This document shows, in pieces, positions 32,764 to 44,458 of a stretch of DNA of 64,000 bases (position 1 is its first letter; every line of letters begins with the position of its first letter). The stretch is from Gibbula magus. Taxonomy: Eukaryota > Mollusca > Gastropoda > Trochida > Trochidae. The translations under genes and the position numbers were made by a program. The stretch spans positions 73,748,436 through 73,812,435 of the forward strand of contig OW388291.1 in NCBI GenBank assembly GCA_936450465.1, given 5' to 3'. A model generated the notes under the pieces. It made no database searches. It was given only the letters and a program-made list of their open reading frames with translations, and had not been told where the DNA came from.

Positions 32764-33324
32764 AAGGAATTCAAATGATTTAACAGAGATGAATGGGATT
32801 CGTGCTGAGAGGTTGAACTGAACTGAAAGAAACAGTGATGAGAGAAATTTGCAAAACCTTTTGTTCTTTATAGAGCGATCCTCTTGCCGTTAACAGTTTA
32901 TATCCTTTTTTATTTTCTCTCTCTTACATACAAACTTCACGTAATACGTCAATAAAATCACAATTATATTGAGAAATAATTACAAAATGATTTTGTTACA
33001 TTGATTTCAAGGATTCTGATTGGTCGATCATCAGGTCAGACCATCTCGGAATTTCACATGATGGCCTCACCTTGAGTAATTAAGTGTATAATGTTGGTAA
33101 TCATTTTAAGGACGTTAAAGTGATGAAACAAATCACGTTTGTTAGGCCCATTAGTTCCTTGTGTCCTGACAACGAGGAAGCAAATAATATGACTTCTCAG
33201 AAATAGCTGTTTTGTTCACTCTGTTATTGCCCCTTGGTTACATTCCGAGGTACTGAGCTGTACTTTAGAGGTAACGAGTTACTGTATGATTTCTTTGAGA
33301 GGCATTTTAGAAGCTGGTATGATG
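32764..33324 (+). other. 3' UTR and flank of receptor gene
   Basis: The AATAAA at 32951-32956, about 190 bases after the stop, is the likely poly(A) signal. Nothing else was recognised before the Penelope-like element. Confidence 0.6.
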
Positions 33325-34439
33325 AATAAGAACAAGTTCTATGGATAGTCAACTTCTTTATTGATATGAGTGCGACGTTTCGATGCAGATACTAGCACCG
33401 TTATCAAGCAAGTGGTACATTATCATGACAACCAGGAGAATATATACAATTATGGTAATTATGTTTTTACATGTGATTGGATTGATGTACATAGTTGTAA
33501 CAACATTGTTAAGGAGAGAATGGGTATACACAAGATATTAGGTTGATGTGAAGATGGACAATGAATATACTGAGGAAGCCAGATGAGCAGATAGAGGATT
33601 TAATTTGATCATGATAGGCTAGGGGTACTTAATAGCCTTGATCTCTATTCAGAACAGGATTAAAGCGCTTAATGCTGATTGCTTCCAAAATCTTCCTTGA
33701 TTTAAAGTCACTGCAGTTTACTTTTAATGTGCTGATGTTGTTCCACAGGATTGAGTTGTCGGGATTGCCTTTGATGTGATCCGACAGGGCTGATTTGGAG
33801 TCACTGTTCTTGACTGGTGTTCCTTGATTCTCATCGAGGTGGCCTTGAGGTTTCGCCGATGTAGCTGTCACCACATTCACATGGAATGTGATAAACAACA
33901 CCAGCGGGATCTTCTTGTTTTGTTGAGGCTGGTCGACCATTGGCATGGAGATGGTTCTGGAGAGATCTTCCCTTCTGAAATACGACATCAATGTTTGCCT
34001 GTTGTTTTAGGAGGCGGCGGATGTGGTGGCTGATGGGTCTGATGTATGGGAGACTGATGATGAAGGGGGCCGATTGCTGACGGGGTTGTTTCTCTCGAGG
34101 GTTGAGGGTTGCGTTGATGACTTCGTTGACTAATTTGGGAGGGTACTGGTTGTAGTTGATGAACACGTGGCGGAGATGGGCGAGTTCAGCTTCTAGGATT
34201 TCTCGACGTCTTAGTAGAAAGGAACAATACCCAACTCATCACCAGCGTCTACAGGAAGCCGACCCACACCGACCAGTACCTCCATTTCACCTCCAACCAT
34301 TCCCTCCAAGTCAAGAAAGGTATCATATCAACCCTCACCCGAAGAGCTAAGAATATCTGTTCCACCACCAAAACCCTAGAAGCTGAACTCGCCCATCTCC
34401 GCCACGTGTTCTTAAAACTACAACCAGTGCCCTCCCAAA

Positions 34440-34997
34440 TTAGTCAACAAAGTCATCAACGCAACCCTCAACCCTCGAGAGAAACAACCCCGTCAGCAAT
34501 CGGCCCCCTTCATCATCAGTCTCCCATACATCAGACCCATCAGCCACCACATCCGCCGCCTCCTAAAACAACAGGCAAACATTGATGTCGTATTCCAGAA
34601 GGGAAGATCTCTCCAGAACCATCTCCATGCCAATGGTCGACCAGCCTCAACAAAACAAGAAGATCCCGCTGGTGTTGTTTATCACATTCCATGTGAATGT
34701 GGTGACAGCTACATCGGCGAAACCTCAAGGCCACTTCCGATGAGAATCAAGGAACACCAAACCTCTGTCAAGAACAGTGACTCCAAATCAGCCCTGTCGG
34801 ATCACATCAAAGGCAATCCCGACAACTCAATCCTGTGGAACAACATCAGCACATTAAAAGTAAACTGCAGTGACTTTAAATCAAGGAAGATTTTGGAAGC
34901 AATCAGCATTAAGCGCTTTAATCCTGTTCTGAATAGAGATCAAGGCTATTATGTACCCCTAGCCTATCATGATCAAATTAAATCCAATCACCAGTAA
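34440..34997 (+). pseudogene. Penelope-like GIY-YIG endonuclease region, right arm
   Basis: An open frame free of stops reads from PPKLV-like sequence through IRRLLKQQANIDVVF and KGRSLQNHLHANG. The GIY-YIG motif appears as VYHI...SYIG spaced by ten residues. Downstream are the conserved R (MRIKEH) and a late acidic/asparagine segment ending NPVLNRDQGYY. The catalytic tyrosines and arginine are therefore present. It has no start codon of its own, being the C-terminal half of an RT fusion. Confidence 0.75.
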
Positions 34998-35187
34998 TCC
35001 TCTATCTGCTCATCTGGCTTCCTCAGTATATTCATTGTCCATCTTCACATCAACCTAATATCTTGTGTATACCCATTCTCTCCTTAACAATGCTGTTACA
35101 ACTATGTACATCAATCCAATCACATGTAAAAACATAATTACCATAATTGTATATATTCTCCTGGTTGTCATGATAATGTACCACTTG

Positions 35188-35225
35188 CTTGATAACGGTG
35201 CTAGTATCTGCATCGAAACGTCGCA
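35188..35225 (+). ncRNA. Degenerate hammerhead-ribozyme-like motif in Penelope-like end
   Basis: CTTGATAAC, a short hairpin pairing GGTGC with GCATC, and GAAACGTCG follow the CUGAUGA - stem II - GAAA layout of hammerhead ribozymes. Such ribozymes are known in the terminal repeats of Penelope-like elements. One core base differs from consensus. A mirrored copy is in the left arm near 33375-33410. Catalytic activity is doubtful. Confidence 0.35.
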
Positions 35226-35499
35226 CTCATATCAATAAAGAAGTTGACTATCCATAGAACTTGTTCTTATTTACTGTATGATGATTGACAAATGATGTAC
35301 TTGTTGAATAAAATATTGCCAAAATACATGTTAAAAAAGTTTCACATACTCGAATGGTTCGTCCGTGTTGTTCAAATAGACCCATGGTCATGACATGATA
35401 TAGGATTATGTACTAATTTGCCTGTCAATCTTTTGTAAAAACATGTAATGTGCAACTGCTTCTTTGGCTACTTGTACACCTATATATCTCTGTTACTTC

Positions 35500-35590
35500 C
35501 ACTTACCTAATGAAGAGGCACGGTTTGGCCTTGAAACGGTGTATGTAATAAAGAAGTTGTGCACCCATGCTTTAAGTTGTTATATTACAT
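35500..35590 (+). mobile_element. Terminal fragment of another Penelope-like element
   Basis: CTAATGAAG, a stem pairing AGGC with GCCT, and TGAAACGGTGTATG are followed by AATAAAGAAGTTG. That layout parallels the ends of the 33325-35271 element, including the hammerhead-like core. No coding part remains. Confidence 0.45.
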
Positions 35591-35844
35591 ACCAACTTCT
35601 AAGTATACCTACCAAGAACTTGATATTATGACTTCGAAAAAAACAATCGCCTGCTTCGAACAATCGCCTGGCTTGAATAATCGCTGGGTCAAATGTGTGT
35701 TTGTGCCGGGCTATTATTTCAGAACTTAAGGAAACTATGAATTGATAAATAATGATGTAATTGTCGATACCAATTGATATGTATCAACTAAGTACCGGTA
35801 TGTCAATTAATTTGTTTTCAAATTAACAAGTACATGACCAGGGG

Positions 35845-35954
35845 CCCCTTTCACAAAGCACTAAGGTGATCGTAAGTCACTAAGGTAACCTTAGTGCAAT
35901 GTTAAAGAATGGGAGTTAAGGTTAACCTTAGTAAAGGTTGCTTTGTGAAAGGAG
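35845..35954. mobile_element. Small MITE with CCCTTTCACAAAGCA ends
   Basis: CCTTTCACAAAGCACTAAGG at the left is mirrored by CTTTGTGAAAGG at the right, with internal CTAAGGTAACCTTAG and GTTAACCTTAG segments that also pair. The whole is a compact foldback of about 110 bp. Confidence 0.6.
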
Positions 35955-36230
35955 AAGATATTTTCAGATTTCTGAACATTTTTTTTTTCGTTTCAATAGA
36001 AACATGTTGAAGTTGGACTTTGTTCAGAGACAGGTTCGTTTCCGGTGCACAGCTCCAAAACCGTTCATCATATCTTCCTGAAACTTTGCATGTGTATTAC
36101 CCACTAACTGAAGTGGTGCCTTTTGATATTTTCAGATTTCTGAGAGAATTTTTTTTTTTGTTTCTATAGAAACTAGTTCAATTTGGACTTTGTTCAGAGA
36201 CAACAGCTCCAAAACCGTTCATCATATCTT
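35955..36230 (-). repeat. Family A tandem units, fragment
   Basis: About two diverged units of family A in the inverse sense: GATATTTTCAGATTTCTGA, GGTTCGTTTCCGG, CCGTTCATCATATCTTCCTG, AACTTTGCATGTGTATTACC and CACTAACTGAAGTGGTGCC. No terminal inverted repeat is seen. Confidence 0.65.
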
Positions 36231-37433
36231 ATCACTAATGTAGGTTATGGATTCACAAAGGAATATTTCTAAATTCACTGAGGAATATACAACCCGTGTT
36301 GGTTGATAGACGACTATAAATAAGCATGTAAGTTGCATCGCAATATGTGAGGGTAGAACACAGTTTGCTAAATACAATATAACGGAGACTGGCACAAGTT
36401 ATAGCTTGCTGGGGAAGCTGGTTTGATGTTGGTAACTGTTTTGACTATCAAGCTGGCGGTTAAATCCTGAAGATCACCACACCAATCATTAGAATGTGCC
36501 GGAAAGACTAACATCAAGTCAAAGTAAATGGTTAATACGAATTATCTGGTTAATATAGCTTAATATGACTGAAATATAGATGCATTTTTCTGATTCTCTG
36601 TACATACACTAATTTGAGGGAAATACAGCGCAATGTGTCACATAATACCCCGTTTACATGCAACTGCGTATATATATATATAGGCCTATAACACTCACGT
36701 AGGCATATGTGACCATGTGCATTTACACTAGGAGTATATTTGCATTACCTGTGGAGATCATGTGAAAATATAGTTGCATATTTGTCTTTCTGCACACGTA
36801 TTTGTGTCATGTAAACATTAACGCTTCCACTTCAAATACACATGTGAGCATATTCCTTTTTCAACTAGTGCCTTTCATTTGAGAGTGTCAAAACTATTCC
36901 TGTACTCTTCAAATATATTAGGTTGAAAATTTTTCAAAGAGTAGGTGACAGATAATTCAACAAGACACATTGACCAATGCGTCTGGACACATTATTTCAG
37001 CATTCTAAGACTTTTAAGTCTCTTTGGGGGAAAAAACAGATAATAGTTTTCAAACGTATTGATCACAGAGTCAATAAAAGTAAATATGTACAAAAGAATT
37101 CATCTTTTTATTGACTAATTATTTTGGTTTTGAGAGCAAGCAACGTATAGGGTTAGAGGACGTGGCACATGTGGTCTTTATTAGGGGCCACAGAGTCAGA
37201 AAACCTACAATTAATAATCCTCATTGAAGTGTAAAAAAATTTTAAGCATTTAGGGCTTTTCTTTCTGAAGAGGACAACTTAAATAAGTTTTAGAGCGTAT
37301 AGCCCCTGTGTCCTGTGACCCTTATTTGGGGTCACAGAATCACTGAAAATCTACACAGCTAATATTCCACATTGGCTAAGAAGTCCCTCCACAACAAGCC
37401 CATCGAGCCTACTACACGGTGTTCGGAAAAAAA
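36231..37433. other. Intergenic, nothing recognised
   Basis: AT-rich sequence with a short TA-repeat near 36669. No exon, RNA gene or defined element was recognised. Confidence 0.4.
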
Positions 37434-38409
37434 AGTCCTCGGAAAAAAAATATCGGTAAAAAAGTCCTAAATTTACCTAGGAAAAAAAGTCTTCGGAAAA
37501 AAAGTACTAAAAACTTATATTGTGTTTTTTGTTAATTCTTTTATTGGCATATAACAATGTTATAGACAATAAATAGATTCAACAATGTATTTGACTAAGT
37601 AATAAGAACTTAATCTCTGTTTTTTTTAACCATTCATCCAACTGCAGATATCACATTTATTCACTTCATGATGGACAGTTATTATTCAAACATTTGACTT
37701 GATACAACTGGACATACTCACTAGCATACTTTATTTAGTCTGATGTTTTTAGCAACACCAATAAGGAACTCTGGAAAAGATTTCCTCCATGACATAATGT
37801 CTCTGCACAGTCTATGCAGACGTTTCTGCATCTTGACATATTGCCGTCTAACAAAAGGTTCAAACCACCTTTGCTGGTTGAAATGACTTCCATGATGTTA
37901 AGTACTGTACTTCATTTTTAGCTCATCAGGCCTGAAAGGCCCGATGGGCTTATGGCATGGCATGGCGTCCGGCGTCCGTCCATCCGTCCATCCGTCCGTA
38001 AACTTTTCGCTTTTTCGACTTCTTCTCAAGAACCAATAACTCCACAGAGCTAAAATTTTATGTGCAGACTCCTTGGCAAATGGGGATTCTAAATTGTAGA
38101 TTTCGTGACCCCGTGACCCCAAATGGGGTAACAGGGGTCACATCCTTAAAAACCTATTTTCATCTTCTTCTCCAGTTCAAAAAGGTCTAGAGAGCTGAAA
38201 AGTTGTTTCCAGACTCCTTGGCTAATGGGGATTCTAAATTGTATATTTCGTGACCCCATGACCCCATGACCCCAAATGGGGTCACAGGGGTCACATCCTT
38301 AAAAAACCTATTTTCATCTTCTTCTCCAGTTCCAAAAGGTCTAGAGAGCTGAAAAGTTGTGTGCAGACTCCTTGGCCAACTTTTTTACCAATACTTTTTT
38401 TCCGAGGAC
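37434..38409. mobile_element. Element with GTCCTCGGAAAAAAA inverted ends, holding family D units
   Basis: GTCCTCGGAAAAAAAATATC at 37434 and its complement ending GAGGAC at 38409 form 31-bp inverted ends with few mismatches. Further imperfect copies of CGGAAAAAAAGT lie just inside the left end. The right half contains family D tandem units (37915-38378), possibly a secondary insertion. Confidence 0.55.
37915..38378 (-). repeat. Family D tandem units
   Basis: TTAGCTCATCAGGCCTGAAA opens the block, followed by TCCGTCCATCCGTCCATCCG. Two to three units follow with CTCCTTGGCAAATGGGGATT, TCTAAATTGTAGATTTCGTG, ACCCCAAATGGGGT and AGGTCTAGAGAGCTGAAAAG. The same family occurs at 43010-43335, 60890-61030 and 62239-62964. 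Confidence 0.75.
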
Positions 38410-39640
38410 TATTTTACCTATAATCTACTACACGACCGCCGGGCCTCAAGCTCAACAACCAATGTATTTTTTTAGATAACTGAGATATTTAACCTCAGAT
38501 AATAAGTCAATGACTTCCATGGCTCTATTTTTTACTGTTTATACAAACAGTTTGTTGATATTATATTTTGTTTTATGTGTTCATAGTTGACAATAAAGAT
38601 TGCTTTAAATATGCAAAGTTTCATACCGATTGTGTTCAAAGATTAAGAAAAAACGGGAAAATAGTATTTTTTTGTCCCAAGGTGCCCCGACAGTGGCTGA
38701 ATTGCTTTGTCTTCAGGATCAAAGCAAAAACACAGACCAGTAAAAAACATGTCATAGAGTGAAAATATATTTTGATAGCGATAGATAGAGCAGTATGCGA
38801 GCAAAACTTCCGTCTTGGCCATATGTTATGACAGCAGTCCCGTGGTTATTTCTTACGAACATACTGTAAATTAGCGCAAAATGCAAATTAAGCAGGGCCC
38901 GGTCAGTGTAACCATATGAAATCGCTAGTTGAATAGTTAGGTTATCCGTTGAGCGGAAATTTGGGTTGATTTGATGAAGATTTCTGTCTTATATGAGCAG
39001 TTAAGAAGTTGCGAAAACGCGTTAAATTATGATTAGCGGCCATATTGAGATGACTCCAAGTACGTCACAGCAGGATACGCTTCAGTGAACACTCCCGCCC
39101 ACTTTCATTCTAGTCGCCGGGGTTTAATTAGGCATTTTTTTAAACAGCTGTATACAAATAATTTATGGACCGATTTTTAAAATTTAAAGTTTAGTAATTG
39201 TCTAATTGAAACCCCTTCTCAACGAATCCCGAAGGTGACCCATGGGTACGACATATAACCTTTACATCTCTTTATGAACTTTTTAAAATTTTACTGTTGT
39301 TTTACCTGTTTATGCCTTTTACGCGTTTTGATTGATTTAACTTTAAAAGTACTAACTGTATTCTAAGCAGCACTAACAAACATATTTGACAAATCATTAC
39401 ACACAGATGTAACACACGAAACAACTTTGTCACATTCCATATATATGTACACAACTTGGTTACAACACACATATCAATATTATTTACAAATTCATCACGA
39501 AGGTTATAATCAAAATGTTTACATTATATTGTATATCCTCTTCCTTACCGTTATTTCCAGTGCATTGATTTTTACACTTAAGGGATCAGGATGCCAGTGT
39601 GATGTGCATTCATCCATAAAGTTGTTTGGTTTAAACAATA
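38410..39640. other. Intergenic, nothing recognised
   Basis: No supported coding, RNA or mobile feature. Short open frames here lack protein-like composition. Confidence 0.4.
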
Positions 39641-39649
39641 TTTATTCAA

Positions 39650-40200
39650 TTAAATGATTGGATTGGTAAACAGGCATATTGCCTATATGAATACCTCTCC
39701 AGTACAAATAATTACATGTAGAACACAATTTCACTCATCAATACAATACATCAATACATTCACAATACACATTATAGTTCGTAATCTATTGAAAATTATG
39801 TATAATATATGTAAAATATGTATGAACTGAAGTGACGATGTTTTGATTTATTTCGTCAGACAGTGACTTATTTCCATATAAAACAGATTGTAAGTCAAAC
39901 CCTTTTGCATAATAAAAACATCTCGATCGAACTTCGGCAAAATTTGGACACATGAAGAGATAGTGAATGGTATCTTCATAAATATAGCCGCAATTACACG
40001 TGGAAGTGTTTTGAATAAATCGGTCAAACTTGTGGCCGTTAAGATCACTGCAACCCAGTCTTATCTTACAATGAATAATTTGATTGTGTCTTGTACCAGT
40101 GTGTTTAAAAACAGAATGCACATTGCAAGGCAAAGTTCGATCGATATGTTTTTAAAAAAAAGTTGTTTTGATTTTGATTCTGGCACAAGATTGCTACTTA
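39650..40200 (-). pseudogene. LINE C-terminal fragment, antisense
   Basis: The minus-strand frame 39786-40133 encodes IIHCKIRLGCSDLNGHKFDR and CNCGYIYEDTIHYLFMCPNF. The second is the C-x-C-x7-H-x4-C zinc-knuckle-like motif found after the RT domain of several non-LTR retrotransposons. No RT core is attached. Confidence 0.6.
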
Positions 40201-40214
40201 TACCACTATCCTGA

Positions 40215-40990
40215 AAATCTCCAGTATCTTGTTGAATTATATCCGTGTGAAAGCTCCAGATATGTTAGTTAGATTGAAGTGGTTTTCTTTTGTTAAAAAC
40301 ATTATATCAGACTGTGGGTTAAATGAAATATATGATAATCCTGCTATTTGCATGACCAAGTGGCTAGCCTCAACAGTGGAACAGATACTAAAGGATCAAA
40401 ACTTACAAAACTGGAGAAGTTCAATAGAGCAAAGCTCAAAGGGATTTATTCAAATACTATAAACAAGATTTATCATTTGAACCATACATTTTAATGTCAA
40501 AGGCAATATATTTACCTATTCTTAAATTTAGAACTATTAACCATTATCTGCCTGTTGAGACTGGCAGGTGGACAAATACACCTAGACATGAACGTTTGTG
40601 TAAATTATGTAATTCACCCCCTGTTGGTGATGAGTTTCACTATCTGTTCAGATGCCAAGCACTTCACCAGCAGCGGCAGCTGTATATTCCCCTATATGTT
40701 AACACCTGACCCAATCTCTATATATACACTTAAACAATTGTTATGTTAAAAAACTGCTAAAAATGTTAAGAATTTGTCAAAGTTTATCACATGTATCAAT
40801 AGCAATTTGGAAGTTAATACACTTAAGTATTGTTTCATGTATGATAATGTAAAGACAACTTTGTATTATAATATGTATTTTATATAAATGCCATCTTGGT
40901 GTATGTATGTATATATGTATGTATGTTCATTATACTCATGTACCATCGTTGGTGGGTATTGAGAAATAAAAACCTTTGAACCTTTGATAG
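40215..40990 (+). pseudogene. LINE C-terminal fragment with AACCTTTGA tail
   Basis: Frames 40229-40462 and 40494-40709 encode LVRLKWFSFVKNI, ILKFRTINHYLPVETGRW and LCKLCNSPPVGDEFHYLFRC, the C-x2-C-x8-H-x4-C knuckle typical of LINE C-termini. The 3' end is AATAAAAACCTTTGAACCTTTGA, a short tandem tail. It abuts the antisense fragment at 39650-40200, head to head. Confidence 0.65.
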
Positions 40991-41249
40991 TGGAGTGGGC
41001 AATATGGGATGTAGGCGATACGACGGCAGGCCCCTTAAATTCCACAGATGGATCGTCTTATTGTACCTTTAACCCTCGAATATCTTCCGAATGCCGAACG
41101 GTCCCAATTACGGCATGTTGTAAACTGTACAATAGTTAAACCTAAAAATTGATTCAACATATATCTTCCTTTTTGCGTTTAACGTTTATCAGACACAGCA
41201 TAACTGAAGGTTTGAAAATGTGAATATGTTATCTTACCTTTCAGAATTT

Positions 41250-41399
41250 CTACTGGCACATTGTTTACATTTACGACAATCGCGCACCTGCTTACAGCTT
41301 ATTGATTTTTTGGGAGTTTATCAGTGAACAGGCCTATCTGGCACATCAAATTGACAACAATGGCGTTATCTCATCACAGCCCATGACGATGTGAAGAAG
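41250..41399 (+). promoter_or_regulatory. Possible first non-coding exon of the LRR gene
   Basis: Sequence up to GATGTGAAGAAG at 41399 is followed by a strong donor GTAAGTATT. The next convincing coding exon (44754 onward) begins with an acceptor 17 bases before its ATG, so an upstream untranslated exon must exist. This is only one candidate. Confidence 0.25.
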
Positions 41400-41639
41400 G
41401 TAAGTATTCACATAAAGACATTTTGTTTCAATATGCTCGGTATAATATTTACAACGACGATGGCTGATTCTGTGTGAAGATTCAAGTTCAACCTTGAAGT
41501 TGAATTATTACTTCCTGATCAGTGATCTAAGTGTCGTATTAGTAATGGTATATTACTTCTTATCGGTAAATGCTATGAAGTCGTTGAAGATCAATTAATT
41601 TGGTGAACCTGTCGCACAGATAAGCTAAATATATAAGGG

Positions 41640-41990
41640 CCAATAGGGGATTTTCCGTCTCGTTTTGCTGCGGGATACGGATGGCTTGTCACATGATCAA
41701 AGCACGTGACATGGAACACGCTTTGAGACAAAATGGCGATTATCAATGTATCGTAATGGCAACATGCTTGGCAAATGAGTGTTAAAATATGCGCTTGCAG
41801 GGAAACCACAAGAGATTCATGACTAGTACAAAAATAATAAATGTTTAGAGTGTTTTTCAATAGATTTTCAAAACGGAACACACTTCCAGAAACATATAAT
41901 CGCGGGATTCGTGCCTGTACTCGCGCCGTTGACTTCGGCCGACATAATGACCTTACATCGTGCATTTCCGTCTGAATAATAGTATGCATT
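41640..41990 (+). pseudogene. Degenerate THAP-domain fragment, sense
   Basis: The sequence aligns by eye with the complement of 43480-43810 (shared GCTGCGGGATAC, ATGGCTTGTCACATGATCAA and AATGGCGATTATCAATG). Traces of the THAP middle are visible, such as FFNRFSKRNTLPE, but many stops interrupt it. It is a dead copy. Confidence 0.5.
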
Positions 41991-42904
41991 TACAAAATCA
42001 ATATCCTTTTCAAGGATATTTGGTAACTATTTAATTTTCATATAATAAATAATAGTATTTCTATCCGCTTTCTTGTCGGGTACATCGCCGACTGAGTGAG
42101 TGAATGATGGGACAGGGTGGATTTAATGATTTAATGCAGATTTAAACCTCTCATCGGAGGTTTTTATATCCTCAAAGACTAACAAAATATAGTAATGAAA
42201 GTTATTTATATATTATGTATCACTCAATATGTTAAAATCAATCGATCAATCATCCCTCGATGCCATTAGGTGGGATTTTCACTTTCATTTTAATATTTCA
42301 ACTATCATGCTAATTTTAGGTGGCTTTTTTTATTATTCACACTTTTAACAGCTTGAAGTAATTATTGGGATTTAGCAGATGATGACAATATGTGTTTGGA
42401 TAGTTGATTGTATAGAATGTTTCATTCAAAACTATTTACCTTTTTGCATTATAAGAGCCACGATACTTTAAACGTTGGTATATTTTTTTCTTTTCGTGGC
42501 TTTCACTAACTTCACAGATTTGTGAACTGTGTCAGCATCTGAGATAACAAAATAATAACTGAACAATCAGGCTTTCTGGAAATATAGTTAATTATGGAGA
42601 TGGCATCAAGACAGATAAAGGCTTCGTTATAAGGGGCCTGCTGGCATTTAGAGGTGTCGCTCAACATCCCTCCTCCAATAAATTATTGGCTTGTCTTGCA
42701 GTGACGACAGACCAGAGCTGCGTGATCAATTTGAGGGGTTTTAATACAATGTAGATTAACATGTCAAGTCAATACTACAAATGACATTTCAATCTACATT
42801 CATTGATTTAAATCCTGCAGACAGAAATCATGGATGGTACTGTGATGAAATTCAAGGAAGTATTGCATCAATACCTTTCCTCATAAACAAGCGTTATTGC
42901 AAAG

Positions 42905-42975
42905 TTGCTGAGACGGGATTCGAACGCCCCATCTAATGATTGTAAGCCGTGTACACCAAACACTCCCTCCCCACA
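42905..42975 (-). mobile_element. tRNA-like SINE head, antisense
   Basis: The minus strand reads AGTGTTTGGTGTACACGGC, then GGGGCGTTCGAATCCCGTCT, giving A- and B-box-like segments of a tRNA-derived SINE. The cloverleaf is degraded, so I do not call a tRNA gene. Confidence 0.4.
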
Positions 42976-43009
42976 CATTCATTGATAAATAAAGATCTAA
43001 AAAAACAAA

Positions 43010-43335
43010 GAACAAAGACCCATTTGGGGTCACAGGGTGACGAAATCTACAATTTAGAATCCCCATTGGCCAAGGAGTATGCACACAACTTTTCAGCTCC
43101 CTAGACCTTTTGAAACTGGAGAAGAAGATGAAAATTAAATTGGGTCACGAGGTCACGAAATCTACAATTTAGAATCCCAATTGGCCAAGGAGTTTGCACA
43201 TAAAATTTCAGCTCTGTGGAGGCATTGGTTCTGGAGAAGAAGTCGAAAAAGCGAAAAGTTTACGGACGGATGGACGGACGCCATGCCATGCCATGCAATA
43301 AGCCCATCAGGCCTTTCAGGCCTGATGAGCTTAAA
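43010..43335 (+). repeat. Family D tandem units with right terminus
   Basis: Two units (GACCCATTTGGGGTCACAGG, ATCTACAATTTAGAATCCCC, ATTGGCCAAGGAGT) lead into GTTTACGGACGGATGGACGG and the terminus AGGCCTGATGAGCTTAAAAG. It lies between the two THAP fossils. Confidence 0.7.
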
Positions 43336-43810
43336 AGGAAGTAAGCGTAACAATAATCACATAGACAGTGGGCAGTGAGGTGACTGCCAGAAGATAAGAA
43401 TGCAGGCATAATTTCACCACACAATCTTTCAAAGCAGGAATCATAATCGGAAGTTCAATGATTGTCCTTTTTCCACCGATGAAATGAAGTGAACAGACGT
43501 AAGTGTCAGGTGTTATCCCGTGGCGGCGAAAAGTCATCGGCGCGGGAGAAGTCAGGAATCCAGCGATCACATTTATCTGGTTGCGTTTTTGGTTTTGGAA
43601 ATCTCACAAAATACACACTATTAATGCATTGTTTATGCATTAATCTCGAAATCACTCTTACATTCCTCCCAGGCACACCTTTTAACACCCATTTTATAAC
43701 CTCCTTCGTATTAAAATGCATTGATAATCGCCATTATGTCCAAAAGCTTGTCCCACTGTCACATGATTTGATCATGTGACAAGCCATCTGTATCCCGCAG
43801 CATGGCATGA
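43331..43810 (-). pseudogene. THAP-domain fragment, antisense
   Basis: The minus strand encodes MPCCGIQMACH, then INSVYFVRFPKPKTQPDKCD, RWIPDFSRADDF and, after a shift, DTYVCSLHFIGGKRT. The F-P-x-P block, the conserved W and the terminal C-x2-H-F are THAP hallmarks of C2CH zinc-dependent DNA-binding domains. A stop and a frameshift interrupt it. THAP domains occur both in host genes and in P-like transposases. No transposase follows here. Confidence 0.65.
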
Positions 43811-44458
43811 CGGAAAATGGTCTATTCAGACTATTGTCTTTTTATATTAATAATAATTATGGAGTTTAATTATTCAACATCAGTTTGGTCATCAGTTTCA
43901 CAATTTTAGGTTTATTGATGAATTAAAATGATGATCAATAAATCATTTTCATTTTATTTTCATTATATTTACAGTACAGTACAATACAATACTAAATTTG
44001 CCTTTATTAGGCACTTGTCCACGTAGTTGACATCCAATAACTAAAAGAACACATTTTTTTTCAAATGTCTACTTCAAGTTTACTAGATAAACAATCATAA
44101 GTGACAATGTGACCAAATGATTTTGACATTGCATACCATTGGTAAAAAAAATGCTGGGCCTCTATTGCACAGGGTAAATGACTGTTCTTTGATAATAGGC
44201 TAGGACTGTTCTTTGATAGGTGTTTTAGAAGTGATGCAATAAAGCAGTGTTAAAAATAGCTGCCTGCACGCCAGCCAGTTGTTGGTTAGTTTCTAAGGGG
44301 AAATTGGCTAGCAAGCCCATCCAGTTTGTTTGATTTTTTATAAACTGAGTGACTTGCATTGCATCGCAGGCCCTGCTACCTTCTGATATTCCAACTAAAA
44401 TCGCTGCCAGTAAAGACAGAAATGTATTTTCGTAGATTGCAATGAACATGATGGAGGA

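Larger units (their letters stand above)
33325..35271. mobile_element. Penelope-like element arranged as long inverted repeat
   Basis: Arms 33325-34190 and 34379-35271 are inverted copies, the left one antisense, around a spacer of about 190 bp. On the + strand 34238-34420 encodes the C-terminal end of a reverse transcriptase (TSVYRKPTHTDQYLHF, VKKGIISTLTRRAKNI). After a frameshift near 34415 a continuous frame runs to 34997 with a GIY-YIG endonuclease: VVYHIPCECGDSYIGETSRP, then MRIKEHQ and SALSDH. This RT plus GIY-YIG order is specific to Penelope-like elements. The upstream RT fingers and palm are absent. In the left arm the endonuclease frame is broken. Confidence 0.8.
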
